A stretch of 64,000 bases of DNA from CBDBBY01 sp965203215 (GTDB lineage Bacteria; Pseudomonadota; Alphaproteobacteria; Rhodobacterales; Rhodobacteraceae). Each line of letters opens with the position of its first letter. Position 1 is the first letter of the stretch. This document shows, piece by piece, positions 25,187-33,912 of the stretch. The stretch spans positions 1,674,001 to 1,738,000 of the forward strand of contig CBDBBY010000001.1 of the NCBI GenBank assembly GCA_965203215.1, given 5' to 3'. Position numbers and translations under genes: made by a program. Under the pieces are notes generated by a model that saw only the letters and a list, made by a program, of their open reading frames with translations, ran no database searches and had not been told where the DNA came from.

Positions 25187-26233
25187 TCACCAGCCGTTGC
25201 GTGCCGACAATTTCCTGGCGTTGATCCGTTCTCTTTTCTTGCGGAAGCGCTCATTCATCCGCTCGTCCGCGTCCTTCGAACCGTCGTGCCAGCATCCGAA
25301 CCACTTGTCGAGCGGCACCAGCCCGTCAGCGCCGTAATTCACCTCGAAATATTTGTGGTGAAGGTAATGGGCGTAGGCGTGGCTGTCGAGAGCCGTCTCG
25401 TCCGTAAGCTCCAACTTGTCGAAACCTATGCGGCCGTTGATCGCACCGTAGCCAACTATATGGCTGTTGAAAAGCATCGCAATCGGGTGCGACGGAATAA
25501 TCAAGTGCCAAATTATCTCGCCGAAGTAGAGCAGATGCTCGACCGGATGCATGCTGAGCGAGGACCACGGGCTCGGATTGATTGAGTTGTGATGAACCGA
25601 ATGAATCCACTTGTAGAGCAGCGGCGCGTGAATCAAACGATGAATGCAGAAAAAATGGATTTCGTGGATTGCCGGGGCGAGAAAAACAAGGACTCCAAGC
25701 CAAATCCAGCTATCTTCCCAGCCCAGCCAATTGCCCCATGTATTGGCGTAACACCACAGCACGAGGATTTCGACGGCGGTCCAGATCGGAATGCCGAAAA
25801 AGAAGCTGCGCAGGAAATTGTCGAGGTTCTGGCTCTTGAACCAGAAGACTTCAGATGGGCTCTCGGACGGGAACTTGCCGTTGAACTTGAACCGCCGCCC
25901 TTGAACGCGCTTGTCGTAGTAAAACAACTCGATCGCGCCGTACATGATGAAGATGCCGGCGGCGTTCACCGAGAAAAGCCAGAGCGCCCAGCCCCATGAA
26001 AGCGTCTGCATCGTGGCGACGTCGGGAATGACAAAAATCCAATAAAGGATTGCAGTCGCCATGTGAAAGGCGTTCCAAGGCCAGATGAAGTCGATGAGAA
26101 ACCGCCCCATCTGGTTGAATCTGCCTTCCCAGAACGGAGCAATCTGGAGCTGCCGGTTCGGAGTCCAGTTCCCTCCCTTGTCGCGAGTGCCGAACTTCAG
26201 ATTGTCCACGGGAGCTTCGTTGTCGCTCGGCAC
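25187..26233 (-). CDS. Fatty acid hydroxylase/sterol desaturase superfamily membrane enzyme
   Basis: 348-residue integral membrane di-iron enzyme. The superfamily's histidine boxes are present: HEIHFFCIHRLIH, then HSVHHNSINPSPWSS with SMHPVEH, then HAYAHYLHHKYFEVNYG. Several hydrophobic segments precede them. Members hydroxylate or desaturate fatty acyl, sterol or carotenoid substrates using O2. It starts with GTG 24 bp after a sugar-binding-protein gene and lies 126 bp before the sugar permease gene, all on one strand, so it is embedded in a carbohydrate-import operon, an unexpected place for a lipid-type oxygenase. No ferredoxin or reductase gene is adjacent. The substrate is unknown. Confidence 0.88.
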   Translation of the reverse strand: MPSDNEAPVDNLKFGTRDKGGNWTPNRQLQIAPFWEGRFNQMGRFLIDFIWPWNAFHMATAILYWIFVIPDVATMQTLSWGWALWLFSVNAAGIFIMYGAIELFYYDKRVQGRRFKFNGKFPSESPSEVFWFKSQNLDNFLRSFFFGIPIWTAVEILVLWCYANTWGNWLGWEDSWIWLGVLVFLAPAIHEIHFFCIHRLIHAPLLYKWIHSVHHNSINPSPWSSLSMHPVEHLLYFGEIIWHLIIPSHPIAMLFNSHIVGYGAINGRIGFDKLELTDETALDSHAYAHYLHHKYFEVNYGADGLVPLDKWFGCWHDGSKDADERMNERFRKKRERINARKLSARNGW

Positions 26234-26257
26234 TTGCGGACCGAGCGACCGTTTGGC

Positions 26258-27208
26258 TTATCGTGCGCCTTTGGCGACACCCGCGAGCGCGGTTTCGATG
26301 TTCGACTTGTCGACGATGGCCGGGCCTGTAAGCACCGGGTCGGTGGCAAGCTCCGTGCCGAAATCAATGTGCGCAGCAAGCATGGCCGTGGCAAGGAAGC
26401 CTTGCAGATACGGTTGCTGATCGATCGCCATGGTTTGCGTGCCGGCCTGAATGCGGTCCATTACGGCGGGGCTCATGTCGAACGTACCCAGCATGACATC
26501 CGGACGGGACTGCTGAATGGCCACCGATGCCGCGTCGGCTGCCCAGGCGGCCAAAGTAATTACGGCGTCGACTGATGGGTCCTTAAGAAGTTCTGCCTTG
26601 ATAGCCTCGGACGTGCCGGTGACGTTTTGGTCCAGATTGGCCGGAAGCGGCAGATTGATGACCTCGGCACCATTTGCCTCGCCGCCTTCCTTGACGCCGG
26701 CGCACCGTGCTTCCAAGTTTACAGCGCCCGGAACCTGAATGTGGCAGATGATCTTCGTGGCGCCATTTTGAGCGAGATAGGTGCCTCCCGCGACACCTGC
26801 GACATACTCGTCAGAGCCGAAATAGTTTAGGCCGCTGATATCGCTCTTCACCGACTGGCCTGAGTTGTACATCATGATTTTGATGCCTTGCTCTGCGGCC
26901 GACTGAAGCGCGGGCACCTGTGATTCAGGCACCCAGACCGGAATGGCGATCCCGTCGACGCCTTGGCTCACGGCTGTGTTTATCAGCTGCACCAGATCGG
27001 GGCCGAAGTTGTCGTAATTCTGCGTGCGCAAGTAGTTGACGGAACCGCCGTTGGCCTCGACCACCAATGTCGCATCGTCGATGCCCTTTTTGATCAAATT
27101 GAAGAACCCATCCTCAATCGATCCACCAATCACAGCGATGTCTGCCGCCATGGCGGATGTCGAAATCATTGCAGCGGTAGCCGCCGCTACTGTATTTGTA
27201 AGTTTCAT
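26258..27208 (-). CDS. Carbohydrate ABC transporter solute-binding protein (Peripla_BP_4 type)
   Basis: 316 residues with a Sec signal (AAATAAMISTSAMAA) and a ribose/xylose-type binding fold (IAVIGGSIEDGFFNLIKKG; QLINTAVSQGVDGIAIPVW; DAVITLAAWAADAASVAIQQ). GGGAGGA precedes the ATG. A Cys pair (ICHIQ, EARCAG) may form a disulfide. It begins the second importer set: this gene, the hydroxylase-type gene, permease, ATPase. Ligands of the family are monosaccharides, inositols, rhizopines and related polyols. Confidence 0.88.
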   Translation of the reverse strand: MKLTNTVAAATAAMISTSAMAADIAVIGGSIEDGFFNLIKKGIDDATLVVEANGGSVNYLRTQNYDNFGPDLVQLINTAVSQGVDGIAIPVWVPESQVPALQSAAEQGIKIMMYNSGQSVKSDISGLNYFGSDEYVAGVAGGTYLAQNGATKIICHIQVPGAVNLEARCAGVKEGGEANGAEVINLPLPANLDQNVTGTSEAIKAELLKDPSVDAVITLAAWAADAASVAIQQSRPDVMLGTFDMSPAVMDRIQAGTQTMAIDQQPYLQGFLATAMLAAHIDFGTELATDPVLTGPAIVDKSNIETALAGVAKGAR

Positions 27209-27258
27209 CCTGATTATTCCTCCCTTCTGGATTGCCCTATTGGCGAAACCTGAAACGA

Positions 27259-27277
27259 CGGCGCGGAAACCGCGCCG
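27259..27277 (-). terminator. Hairpin between two binding-protein genes
   Basis: CGGCGCGG-AAA-CCGCGCCG (8-bp stem) 19 bp after the stop of the binding-protein gene, followed on the minus strand by TCGTTTC. It probably limits read-through or protects the upstream mRNA. The same hairpin recurs at 22511-22525. Confidence 0.55.
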
Positions 27278-27295
27278 CCGCGCATCAGGTGCGCC

Positions 27296-28276
27296 TCAGT
27301 TGACGCACGTGTCGATGTTGTCGTTGTTGCAGACGTCAAGACCCGTATAGATCGGGTCGTCCACCGACATTCCTTCGACGATGTCCTTCAGGATGTACAT
27401 CGCCTTGTAGCCCATCTCGAACGGACGCTGTCCGACAAGCCCGTTTCCGAGCCCGTCCTTTGTCTGCTCGAGCTGCATCGGCAGCGTATCGGCCACGACA
27501 ATGGTCAGCTCGCCCGAATCCATCTTGGCCTTGTACGGCTCCGCGGCTTGGCGGTAGGCGTTGTCGAACCACTGCGTGAACGCGCCGGTCGAAAGGAACG
27601 CTGTCAGATCAGGGTTCGCCGCAAGAATGTCCGTCATGCCCTGCACCGCAACGTTGCCGTCGTCGTTGGTGACGAGCGGGCAGCCGGAAATCTCCGTCCA
27701 TCCGTTGTGGTTGTCGAGCATGGGACCCGGAGGATCGCCGAGATCGGCGCCGGCAAGGGTTTCGCGTGCGCCAAGAAGGCGCTCGTTGTGGTTGGCAGCG
27801 GCAGCGCCGCCGGTCTGCAGGCAGATGGTGCCGCCGTCCGGATGCCTCGCCATCACGAGCTTGGCCAAATTCACGCCGATGTCGTAGTTGTTGGTTCCGA
27901 CATAGGTCGTGCGCAGCCCCTTGTCCTCTTCGAGCAGGTCGGAATCCCAAGTCATGACCGGGATTCCGGCGGCTGTTGCGGCCTCAAGGACCTTGGCCAT
28001 GGCCGGCGCGTTCGACGGCGCAACAGCGATGCCGTCAACCCCCTTCGTAATAAGGTCTTGGACGATCTGGATCTGCTCAAGCTCCGTGTGCTCGCCAGGC
28101 CCGATGTATTCGCAGGTGACATCGGCCAATTCGTCTTGCGCCTTGTAGCAACCGTCGCGGGCCAGATCGAAGAACGGATTGTTCATGGCCTTGGGCACCA
28201 GCGCAAAGGTATATTGCGCCATGGCGGCCGCAGGCAGCAGCGCAACAGCAAGCGAGGTTATAAGCAGTTTCTTCAT
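27296..28276 (-). CDS. Carbohydrate ABC transporter solute-binding protein (RhaS/rhizopine-type)
   Basis: 326 residues: Sec signal (LITSLAVALLPAAAMA) and a Peripla_BP_4 domain (YTFALVPKAMNNPFFDLARD; QIVQDLITKGVDGIAVAPSN; IPVMTWDSDL; TYVGTNNYDIG). CAAAGGAGG precedes the ATG. Cys residues at the N-terminal domain (DGCYKAQDELADVTC) and C-terminus (CNNDN..TC) suggest disulfides. It is the first transporter gene after the matching permease and ATPase on the same strand. The truncated chimeric copy near 22546 derives from this gene or from a lost sister. Confidence 0.9.
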   Translation of the reverse strand: MKKLLITSLAVALLPAAAMAQYTFALVPKAMNNPFFDLARDGCYKAQDELADVTCEYIGPGEHTELEQIQIVQDLITKGVDGIAVAPSNAPAMAKVLEAATAAGIPVMTWDSDLLEEDKGLRTTYVGTNNYDIGVNLAKLVMARHPDGGTICLQTGGAAAANHNERLLGARETLAGADLGDPPGPMLDNHNGWTEISGCPLVTNDDGNVAVQGMTDILAANPDLTAFLSTGAFTQWFDNAYRQAAEPYKAKMDSGELTIVVADTLPMQLEQTKDGLGNGLVGQRPFEMGYKAMYILKDIVEGMSVDDPIYTGLDVCNNDNIDTCVN

Positions 28277-28313
28277 GAGGTCCTCCTTTGATTGGACAAG
28301 TTGTGCGGCGGGA

Positions 28314-29336
28314 TCACTTCCCGCCGCGGTTGCGGATCTGCTCCAGAAGAACTGCTAGAATCAGGAACAGACCGACGAAGAACTGCTGCCACAGGGCCGG
28401 TATGCCGGCCAGCAGCAGCGAATTGCGGATCAGCTCCATCAGCGCAGCGCCGATTGGCGCTCCCAAGGCGTAAACGACTCCGCCCATTAGATTTGCGCCG
28501 CCGATCACTGAAGCCGCAATTACGTTGAGCTCGTAAGTAACGCCCATGCCGTTGGTCGCCGAGCCCGTGTAGCCGATGAACATGAAGGCCGCGAGGCCTG
28601 TGCACATCGAGCAAACCATGTAGACCGAGACGATCATCCGCTCGACCGGAATGCCCGAAAGTTTCGCCGCATCGGCATTGCCGCCGATCGCAATGACCCA
28701 GCGGCCCCAAGTGGTGTGCCGCCAGACGAACCAGAAGGTCGCCGTCAGGATGATCAGCACCCACACGACATTCGGAATGCCGAGGACGCTCTCGCCCCCG
28801 ATCCACTCGAAGAGGTCCATGTCGGGGCCGAAATCGTAGATCATCTTGTTGTTCGACAGGACCATCGCGATCGAACGTGCTATCGCGAGCATGCCCAGCG
28901 TGACAACGAACGGCGCCAACTTCATGTAAGCGATCAGGAATCCGTTGATGAAGCCGACGATGGCGGCCGTCAGCATGCAGACGATGAAGCCGACCTCAAT
29001 GCCCCAGCCGGCCTGCATCGTGAGCCCGAGGGTAATGGCGCACAGGCCAAGAAGCGAGCCGACGCTGAGGTCGATGCCGGCGGTGCAAATCACGGCGGAC
29101 ATTCCCAGCGCCATAATGCCGAAGAACGCGAAGTTCCGCGTGATGTTGAACATGTTCCGCTCGGTCATGAACGCGTCCGAGACGAATGTCATGACAAGGC
29201 CAATGGCCACGATTGCCATGAAGACCCAGAACGGCTGAAGCCGAAAGATCGCGCCGAGGCCCGTCACTTCCTGGCGAAGCGTGATGCTTTCGTCGATCTC
29301 GGCGTGCGACGACTTGTCGTGCGATTGTTCGGTCAT
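28314..29336 (-). CDS. Carbohydrate ABC transporter permease (RbsC-like)
   Basis: 340-residue CUT2 permease: hydrophilic N-terminus, then about ten membrane segments including the motif CTAGIDLSVGSLLGL and the late VIGGANLMGGVVYALGAPIG. Its ATG overlaps the TGA of the ATPase gene upstream (ATGA). It works with the ATPase at 29333-30073 and the binding protein at 27296-28276. Confidence 0.9.
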   Translation of the reverse strand: MTEQSHDKSSHAEIDESITLRQEVTGLGAIFRLQPFWVFMAIVAIGLVMTFVSDAFMTERNMFNITRNFAFFGIMALGMSAVICTAGIDLSVGSLLGLCAITLGLTMQAGWGIEVGFIVCMLTAAIVGFINGFLIAYMKLAPFVVTLGMLAIARSIAMVLSNNKMIYDFGPDMDLFEWIGGESVLGIPNVVWVLIILTATFWFVWRHTTWGRWVIAIGGNADAAKLSGIPVERMIVSVYMVCSMCTGLAAFMFIGYTGSATNGMGVTYELNVIAASVIGGANLMGGVVYALGAPIGAALMELIRNSLLLAGIPALWQQFFVGLFLILAVLLEQIRNRGGK

Positions 29337-30073
29337 GCTTCTGCAATCGCTCCCGTGATTAGGCCCGTCACTTCTTCGGGGCTGGTTTCGTCGATCCGCT
29401 TGTCCGCTACCTTGGAGCCGCGGCGCAGCACGGCCACCCGATCGCAGACCTCGAACACATCGGGCATCCGGTGGCTAACCAGAATGACGGCATGGCCGCT
29501 GTCCTTGAGCCGCATGATGAGCGCCAGAACCTCGGCAACCTGCCGAACGGAAATCGCCGCGGTCGGCTCGTCCATCAATACGAGCTTCGGGTCGCTGAGG
29601 CGCGTGCGCGCTATCGCAACGGCCTGCCGCTGTCCGCCGGACATCTGACGAACGAGATCCCGGGGACGGGTTTCGGATTTGAGTTCGGTGAACAGCTCGC
29701 CGGCCCTCCGAAACATGGTGCTGTGGTCCAGCATTCTGAACGGGCCCAGTCCCCGCTTGGCTTCGCGCCCCAAGTAGACATTGGCAGCGGCGGTCAGGTT
29801 GTCGCAAAGCGCAAGATCCTGGTAGACGATCTCGATCCCTGCTTCGCGCGCGTCGACCGGCTCGCTGAACGAGACTTCCCGGTCTTCGATTCTTATGCTT
29901 CCTTCGGTGGGCGGATAGTTCCCGGCAACGATTTTCATCAGCGTGGACTTGCCGGCGCCGTTGTCGCCCATCAGGCCGACCACCTCGCCAGCCTTGAGCG
30001 ACAAGTCGACGCCCACTAGCGCGTGGATAGCGCCGAAGTGTTTGGTGATGCCGCTCAATTCAAGAAGATTCAT
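29333..30073 (-). CDS. Carbohydrate ABC transporter ATP-binding protein (single-domain CUT2)
   Basis: 246-residue ATPase with Walker A GDNGAGKST, Q-loop EIVYQDLALCDNLTAAANV, signature MSGGQRQAVAIARTR, Walker B LVLMDEPTAAIS and switch ILVSHRMPDVFEV. ATG 30073 lies 13 bp after the isomerase-like gene; the upstream in-frame extension overlaps that gene and was dropped. Paralogous to the ATPase at 23205-24008, so two complete CUT2 systems lie in tandem. Confidence 0.9.
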   Translation of the reverse strand: MNLLELSGITKHFGAIHALVGVDLSLKAGEVVGLMGDNGAGKSTLMKIVAGNYPPTEGSIRIEDREVSFSEPVDAREAGIEIVYQDLALCDNLTAAANVYLGREAKRGLGPFRMLDHSTMFRRAGELFTELKSETRPRDLVRQMSGGQRQAVAIARTRLSDPKLVLMDEPTAAISVRQVAEVLALIMRLKDSGHAVILVSHRMPDVFEVCDRVAVLRRGSKVADKRIDETSPEEVTGLITGAIAEA

Positions 30074-30086
30074 GCAGATGGCTTCC

Positions 30087-31046
30087 TCATATCGCCTGCG
30101 GGGCATAGTCGCTCTTTGCCACAGGGATCACGCCTCGGAGCAGATTTACGGATTTTTCGAGGCCCTCCAAGCTGTTGAGTATCACATCTTCATGCTCGAT
30201 AGACAACCAGCCATCGTATCCGGCCATTCTCAGACGAAAGCAAAATTGCCTCCACCATTCCTCCCCGTGGCCGAATCCAAGGGTTACGTAGCTCCACGAC
30301 CGCGCCGGAATGTCGGTAAGCCCGCCGTTCTCCAGCAGACTTGTCGTTGCTTGGACCGGCGCGTTCAACAACGTGTCCTTGGCGTGAACGTGGTGGATCG
30401 CGTCGCCCAGCGCATCCACTGCCGCGAGCGGGTCGGCCCCCATCCAGAACAAGTGGGAAGGGTCTAGATTTGCGCCGATGGACGGCCCGACCGCTTCGCG
30501 AAGCCTCATCAAGGAGGGAACGTTGTAGACGCACTGGTTGCCGTGCAGCTCAAGCGCGAGCTTTTCGACTCCGTTCTCTCGGGCCAGCGCGACGAGTTCC
30601 GTCCAGAACGGAATCAGCTTTTCCTCCCACTGGTACTTCAGGATCGCCTGCGTCTCGGGAGGCCAGCTCGACACGACCCAGTTGGGCATCGTGTCGGAGG
30701 CGGAACCGGCCGGCAGCCCGGACATTGCGCAAACGGCAGCAATGCCCATTTCACCGGCTACCCGGATTGTGTCCTTCAGGCCTTGGGCTTGGCTGGAGTC
30801 CGCGGGATGCAGCGGGTTTCCGTTCGCGTTGAGGCTGATGATCTCCAGGCCGCGGGCTTCGAATTCACGGCGGTACGCCTTCCGGGCGTCCGGGCTGGCC
30901 AGCATGTCCTGCAGATCGAAATGGGGCGCCGTAGTCCAACCGCACGTGCTGACCTCGACGCCGGACACGCCGAGGCGCAGGGCATGGTTCAGCATGTCCT
31001 GAAACGAATAGCCGCCGAGGCTGTCCGAAACGAACGCCAGCTTCAC
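30087..31046 (-). CDS. Sugar phosphate isomerase/epimerase-type TIM-barrel protein
   Basis: 319-residue AP-endonuclease-2-like TIM barrel, as in xylose isomerase-like enzymes and the inositol proteins IolE/IolH. Likely metal ligands are Glu/His in LALELHGNQC, Asp/His in ANLDPSHLFWMG, His in HHVHAKD and Glu in LSIEHED. The gene overlaps the Gfo/Idh/MocA dehydrogenase by 4 bp, a pairing common in inositol and rare-sugar catabolism. Probable role: isomerisation or dehydration of a keto-sugar or keto-inositol made by the dehydrogenase. The precise reaction cannot be assigned. Confidence 0.85.
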   Translation of the reverse strand: MKLAFVSDSLGGYSFQDMLNHALRLGVSGVEVSTCGWTTAPHFDLQDMLASPDARKAYRREFEARGLEIISLNANGNPLHPADSSQAQGLKDTIRVAGEMGIAAVCAMSGLPAGSASDTMPNWVVSSWPPETQAILKYQWEEKLIPFWTELVALARENGVEKLALELHGNQCVYNVPSLMRLREAVGPSIGANLDPSHLFWMGADPLAAVDALGDAIHHVHAKDTLLNAPVQATTSLLENGGLTDIPARSWSYVTLGFGHGEEWWRQFCFRLRMAGYDGWLSIEHEDVILNSLEGLEKSVNLLRGVIPVAKSDYAPQAI

Positions 31047-32047
31047 TGGTAGAACTCCGGCTTGGCAATCATGTCAACATCGACCCTATGGCCTTTCGCC
31101 AAAGCCTCCACTCCGGCCTCTGAAACGGCGGCCGCGCAGTATCCGTCCCAGCAGGATGCTCCCTCCGCCGGGAAATCGCCGGATTCGACGAACTTGACGA
31201 ACTCCTGATTCTGGCGCCGATACGCGTCCGCGAACCGCCCCCTCCAGTCCGGATCGTAACGGGTGCTGGAGGCCAGCTGCGCGTCCGTCCGGCTGTACGC
31301 TACAGTGTTCGACGCGACGCTGCCGCTTTCACCGACCAGTTCCGTTCGGACATCGTATCCGTAAGCAGCATTGTTGTTGACTTCGACCGTCACGACCTGG
31401 CCGCTATTCGTTTCCAACATCATGACGACCGGGGCCACCACTTCGTCGGACCGGGTCGGCTGCGACGCAGTAATTGACATGAATTCGATGCCGAGCACGA
31501 ATCGAACGATATCGAACTCGTGCACGGCGGAACTGGAAATCGCCATTGAGCCTGTGAACTCGGCAAAAGGCGTCGCGACGTTCCTGTGGAAATTGTGCAT
31601 GACGAGCGCCCGCCCGATCATGCCGCTGTCAAGCGCGTCCTTCATTTCGACATACGACTGATCGTATCGGCGCATGAACCCGATCTGAACGCGGCGCTCT
31701 CCGGCGCGCTGCTCTTCGGCCATGACGTCAAGGCATTCGCGGGACGACTGCGAAAGCGGCTTCTCGCAAAGAACCTTCTTTCCCTTCCCGATGCATTCCT
31801 TGGTGAGGGCCGCGTGCGTGCGGTCCGGGCTGGCAATGATGACCGCGTCGACATCCTTTCGAGATATTGTCGCGGAGGGATCCGTGGTCGCGTCGAGCGC
31901 GCCGTGCGAATCTGCCGCTTTGCGCGCCGCCGACTTGCATGTGTCGCACACGACCTGCAGGACCGCTCCACGCAATTCACGCGCCACAATTCTTGCGTGA
32001 TCCGCGCCCATGACGCCTGCGCCGACGACCGCAAATCTGACAGCCAT
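31043..32047 (-). CDS. Gfo/Idh/MocA-family dehydrogenase (inositol 2-dehydrogenase-like)
   Basis: 334-residue NAD(P)-dependent oxidoreductase. The N-terminal Rossmann motif is RFAVVGAGVMGADHARI, and CEKPLSQSS is the family's EKP motif. The likely catalytic Asp/His lie in the AVHEFDIVRFV segment. ATG 32047 gives the standard start just before the Rossmann strand. The sequence start VGAGVMGADHAR is close to IolG-type myo-inositol dehydrogenases, but other polyols and sugars are possible. It is the first structural gene of the minus-strand cluster and faces the LacI-type regulator across two operator-like repeats. Confidence 0.88.
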   Translation of the reverse strand: MAVRFAVVGAGVMGADHARIVARELRGAVLQVVCDTCKSAARKAADSHGALDATTDPSATISRKDVDAVIIASPDRTHAALTKECIGKGKKVLCEKPLSQSSRECLDVMAEEQRAGERRVQIGFMRRYDQSYVEMKDALDSGMIGRALVMHNFHRNVATPFAEFTGSMAISSSAVHEFDIVRFVLGIEFMSITASQPTRSDEVVAPVVMMLETNSGQVVTVEVNNNAAYGYDVRTELVGESGSVASNTVAYSRTDAQLASSTRYDPDWRGRFADAYRRQNQEFVKFVESGDFPAEGASCWDGYCAAAVSEAGVEALAKGHRVDVDMIAKPEFYQ

Positions 32048-32148
32048 TCTGTCTCCCGCCGCGAAAAAAATCCGGCGTCCCCCAATTTGATGCAGCAAAA
32101 ATTAGCAGAGGCGAGATTCCGGTTCAATGCGCTGCGAAGGCCGAACCG

Positions 32149-32166
32149 TGATGCGAAACACATCAA
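32149..32166. promoter_or_regulatory. LacI-type operator, copy 1
   Basis: TGATGCGAAACACATCAA, an imperfect dyad (TGATG-N7-CATCA) in the divergent intergenic region, 100 bp upstream of the dehydrogenase start. Confidence 0.65.
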
Positions 32167-32221
32167 GCGCAAGTGCATAATGGCAAAAATCGGTTGCATT
32201 GCGCGTTGAAACCGGCCACAA

Positions 32222-32239
32222 TGATGCGAAACACATCAA
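32222..32239. promoter_or_regulatory. LacI-type operator, copy 2
   Basis: Exact second copy of TGATGCGAAACACATCAA, 73 bp from the first (about seven helical turns) and 16 bp before the regulator ATG. The position fits autorepression, and the phasing fits looping by a LacI tetramer or by paired dimers. Confidence 0.65.
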
Positions 32240-32255
32240 CGAGAGGCGCGAGCTT

Positions 32256-33275
32256 ATGCGTGATCCTGCCGGGACGAACTGGAAGGGGCCCACGGTCAGG
32301 GACATCGCGGAGCTGTCCGGATTTGCTCCCGCCACGGTTGATCGCGCACTGAACGGCCGACCTGGCGTCCGAGACGCGACCCGCGAAAGGATCCTTGCCG
32401 CGCATCGCAAGCTGTCGCAAGACTCGAACGCCGAGCCGCCGCTTCAAATCGGGCTGATGTGCGAGTCCGGAATTTCGTTCAACCGGGCTGTCGAGGCAGC
32501 GGCTGACACGCTCAACCGGACGTACCCCGGGGCAGCAATCAAGGACGAATACACGGAGACCAGCAAATTCGATCCGAGCGGGTTTTCCAAAAAGATCAGC
32601 GAGATTGGCGATGAGACCGGGGGACTGATCTTGGTGGCCCGCGAGCATCCCGCCGTCAACAACGCCGTGCGCGGTTTGCGGCGGCGCGGAATCCCGGTCG
32701 TCTGTCTGACAACGGATTTGCCGAGTTCCCGAAGGAGCGCGTACGTCGGCAATGATCAGCATGCTGCGGGCAGCGTGGCGGCGCAATTGATCGGCAATGC
32801 GTTGCCCCGCGTTCAGCAGAACGTGCTGCTGGTCGTCAGCGTCGCGTTTCGATGCCAGCAGGAACGCGAGATGGGATTCCGGCGGGTGCTCCGGTCCAAG
32901 TTTCCGCACCTGCGGATTGTGGAGCGGGTAATCTCGGATGAAATCCCCGAGACCACATACGAACAGCTCAGCAGCTTTTTTGAAACCAAGGGCCTGCCGT
33001 CAGCCATATACAACGTTGCGGGCGCGAACCGGGGCATCGCTCATGCTCTGGAAGAGTCGGAGGTCGCCGAGTCCACGATATTCGTCGGCCATGAGCTGAC
33101 ACCGGTATCGCAGGGTCTGCTCGAATCCGGAACGATGGACTATGTGATCTCCCACGACTTCAATGCTGAACTGCGGGCAGCGGTCCAGTGGATCGATGCG
33201 TTCCACAACGGCGTCGAAGGCGATCCGGGCCCCACGCCGATACTCTTGCACACGCGCTACAACTGCAGCACTTAA
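32256..33275 (+). CDS. LacI-family transcriptional regulator of the sugar/polyol cluster
   Basis: 339 residues. The N-terminal LacI helix-turn-helix reads PTVRDIAELSGFAPATVDRA followed by LNGRPGVRDATRERI, and a periplasmic-binding-protein-like effector domain follows (LQIGLMCESGISFNRAVE; GGLILVAREHPAVNNAVRGL; IPVVCLTTDLPSSRRSAYVG). ATG 32256 begins just before the conserved HTH; upstream in-frame codons overlap the operator. It is divergent from the catabolic genes with two identical 18-bp operators between them, so it most likely represses them and itself until the imported sugar or polyol (or its product) binds. Confidence 0.9.
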   Translation: MRDPAGTNWKGPTVRDIAELSGFAPATVDRALNGRPGVRDATRERILAAHRKLSQDSNAEPPLQIGLMCESGISFNRAVEAAADTLNRTYPGAAIKDEYTETSKFDPSGFSKKISEIGDETGGLILVAREHPAVNNAVRGLRRRGIPVVCLTTDLPSSRRSAYVGNDQHAAGSVAAQLIGNALPRVQQNVLLVVSVAFRCQQEREMGFRRVLRSKFPHLRIVERVISDEIPETTYEQLSSFFETKGLPSAIYNVAGANRGIAHALEESEVAESTIFVGHELTPVSQGLLESGTMDYVISHDFNAELRAAVQWIDAFHNGVEGDPGPTPILLHTRYNCST

Positions 33276-33336
33276 CGACCGCTTGAAAATCAGACATAGA
33301 TCGCCCACCTTATCTTTGCCTTACTAAGTTGTTGCC

Positions 33337-33612
33337 ATGTCCGTTAATGACCGATTGACCACTATTGTCTCCGCCACGGGCCAGATTGTCCTGCCTCGAC
33401 CGATCCTGCAATCACTGGGGTGGCGCCCCGGCACGAAGCTGACCGTCGAGAACACGCCGGAAGGTGTTTTGCTCAAGCCTACGTCGGTCTTGGAAGAAAC
33501 CAGTCCAGCCGAAGTGTTCGGGATGCTGAAATGGACGGGCGAGCCCAAAACGCTCGAAGAGATGGAAGCTGGAATCCTGGCCGAGGCGAAGCGTCGACAT
33601 GATGGGGATTGA
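33337..33612 (+). CDS. AbrB/SpoVT (VapB-type) antitoxin
   Basis: 91-residue protein with the swapped-hairpin AbrB fold: TTIVSATGQIVLPRPILQSL then GWRPGTKLTVENTPEGVLLK. The C-terminal tail (EVFGMLKWTGEPKTLEEMEA) is the toxin-neutralising region of VapB antitoxins. Its end overlaps the start of a PIN-domain toxin frame, but that toxin stops after 27 codons, so the antitoxin is functionally orphan. Confidence 0.8.
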   Translation: MSVNDRLTTIVSATGQIVLPRPILQSLGWRPGTKLTVENTPEGVLLKPTSVLEETSPAEVFGMLKWTGEPKTLEEMEAGILAEAKRRHDGD

Positions 33613-33682
33613 TATCAATATCGTCGTGCGCTTTCTGACGGACGAAGATCAGCGGCAAGCGAACAGATCAGAACAACGGTGA
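33599..33682 (+). pseudogene. VapC-type PIN toxin, truncated after 27 codons
   Basis: Starting ATGATG inside the antitoxin 3' end, the frame reads MMGIDINIVVRFLTDEDQRQ and then stops at TGA. MxGIDxNxxVRFLTDDDxxQ is the beginning of VapC toxins, with the first acidic active-site residue (Asp5). The remaining acidic residues and about 100 amino acids are missing, and the next ~230 bp show no homologous continuation that I can see. Confidence 0.75.
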
Positions 33683-33912
33683 CCCTCTGATCGTCCGTGC
33701 CACTTATCGGCAACCTGCGTTCCGGCGACGGTCGCAACGCATTCGATTCGCACTGGCCTTGTAGCGGTCAATGAAGGACGCAGTGCGGCTTCTGCTTGGC
33801 AATGGCACAAGCAACCAACCCGTACGCTCCAAACCAAGCCACCTATGAAATCAGATGGTTGCCGGAAGTGTCCGCAAGTTATTGCTTTTTCCTGATTTAT
33901 CTTCTGGAAACA

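Noticed and set aside
33683..33912. Search for the rest of the VapC toxin after its early stop
   Set aside because: No frame on the plus strand continues the PIN pattern; treated as lost rather than frameshifted.
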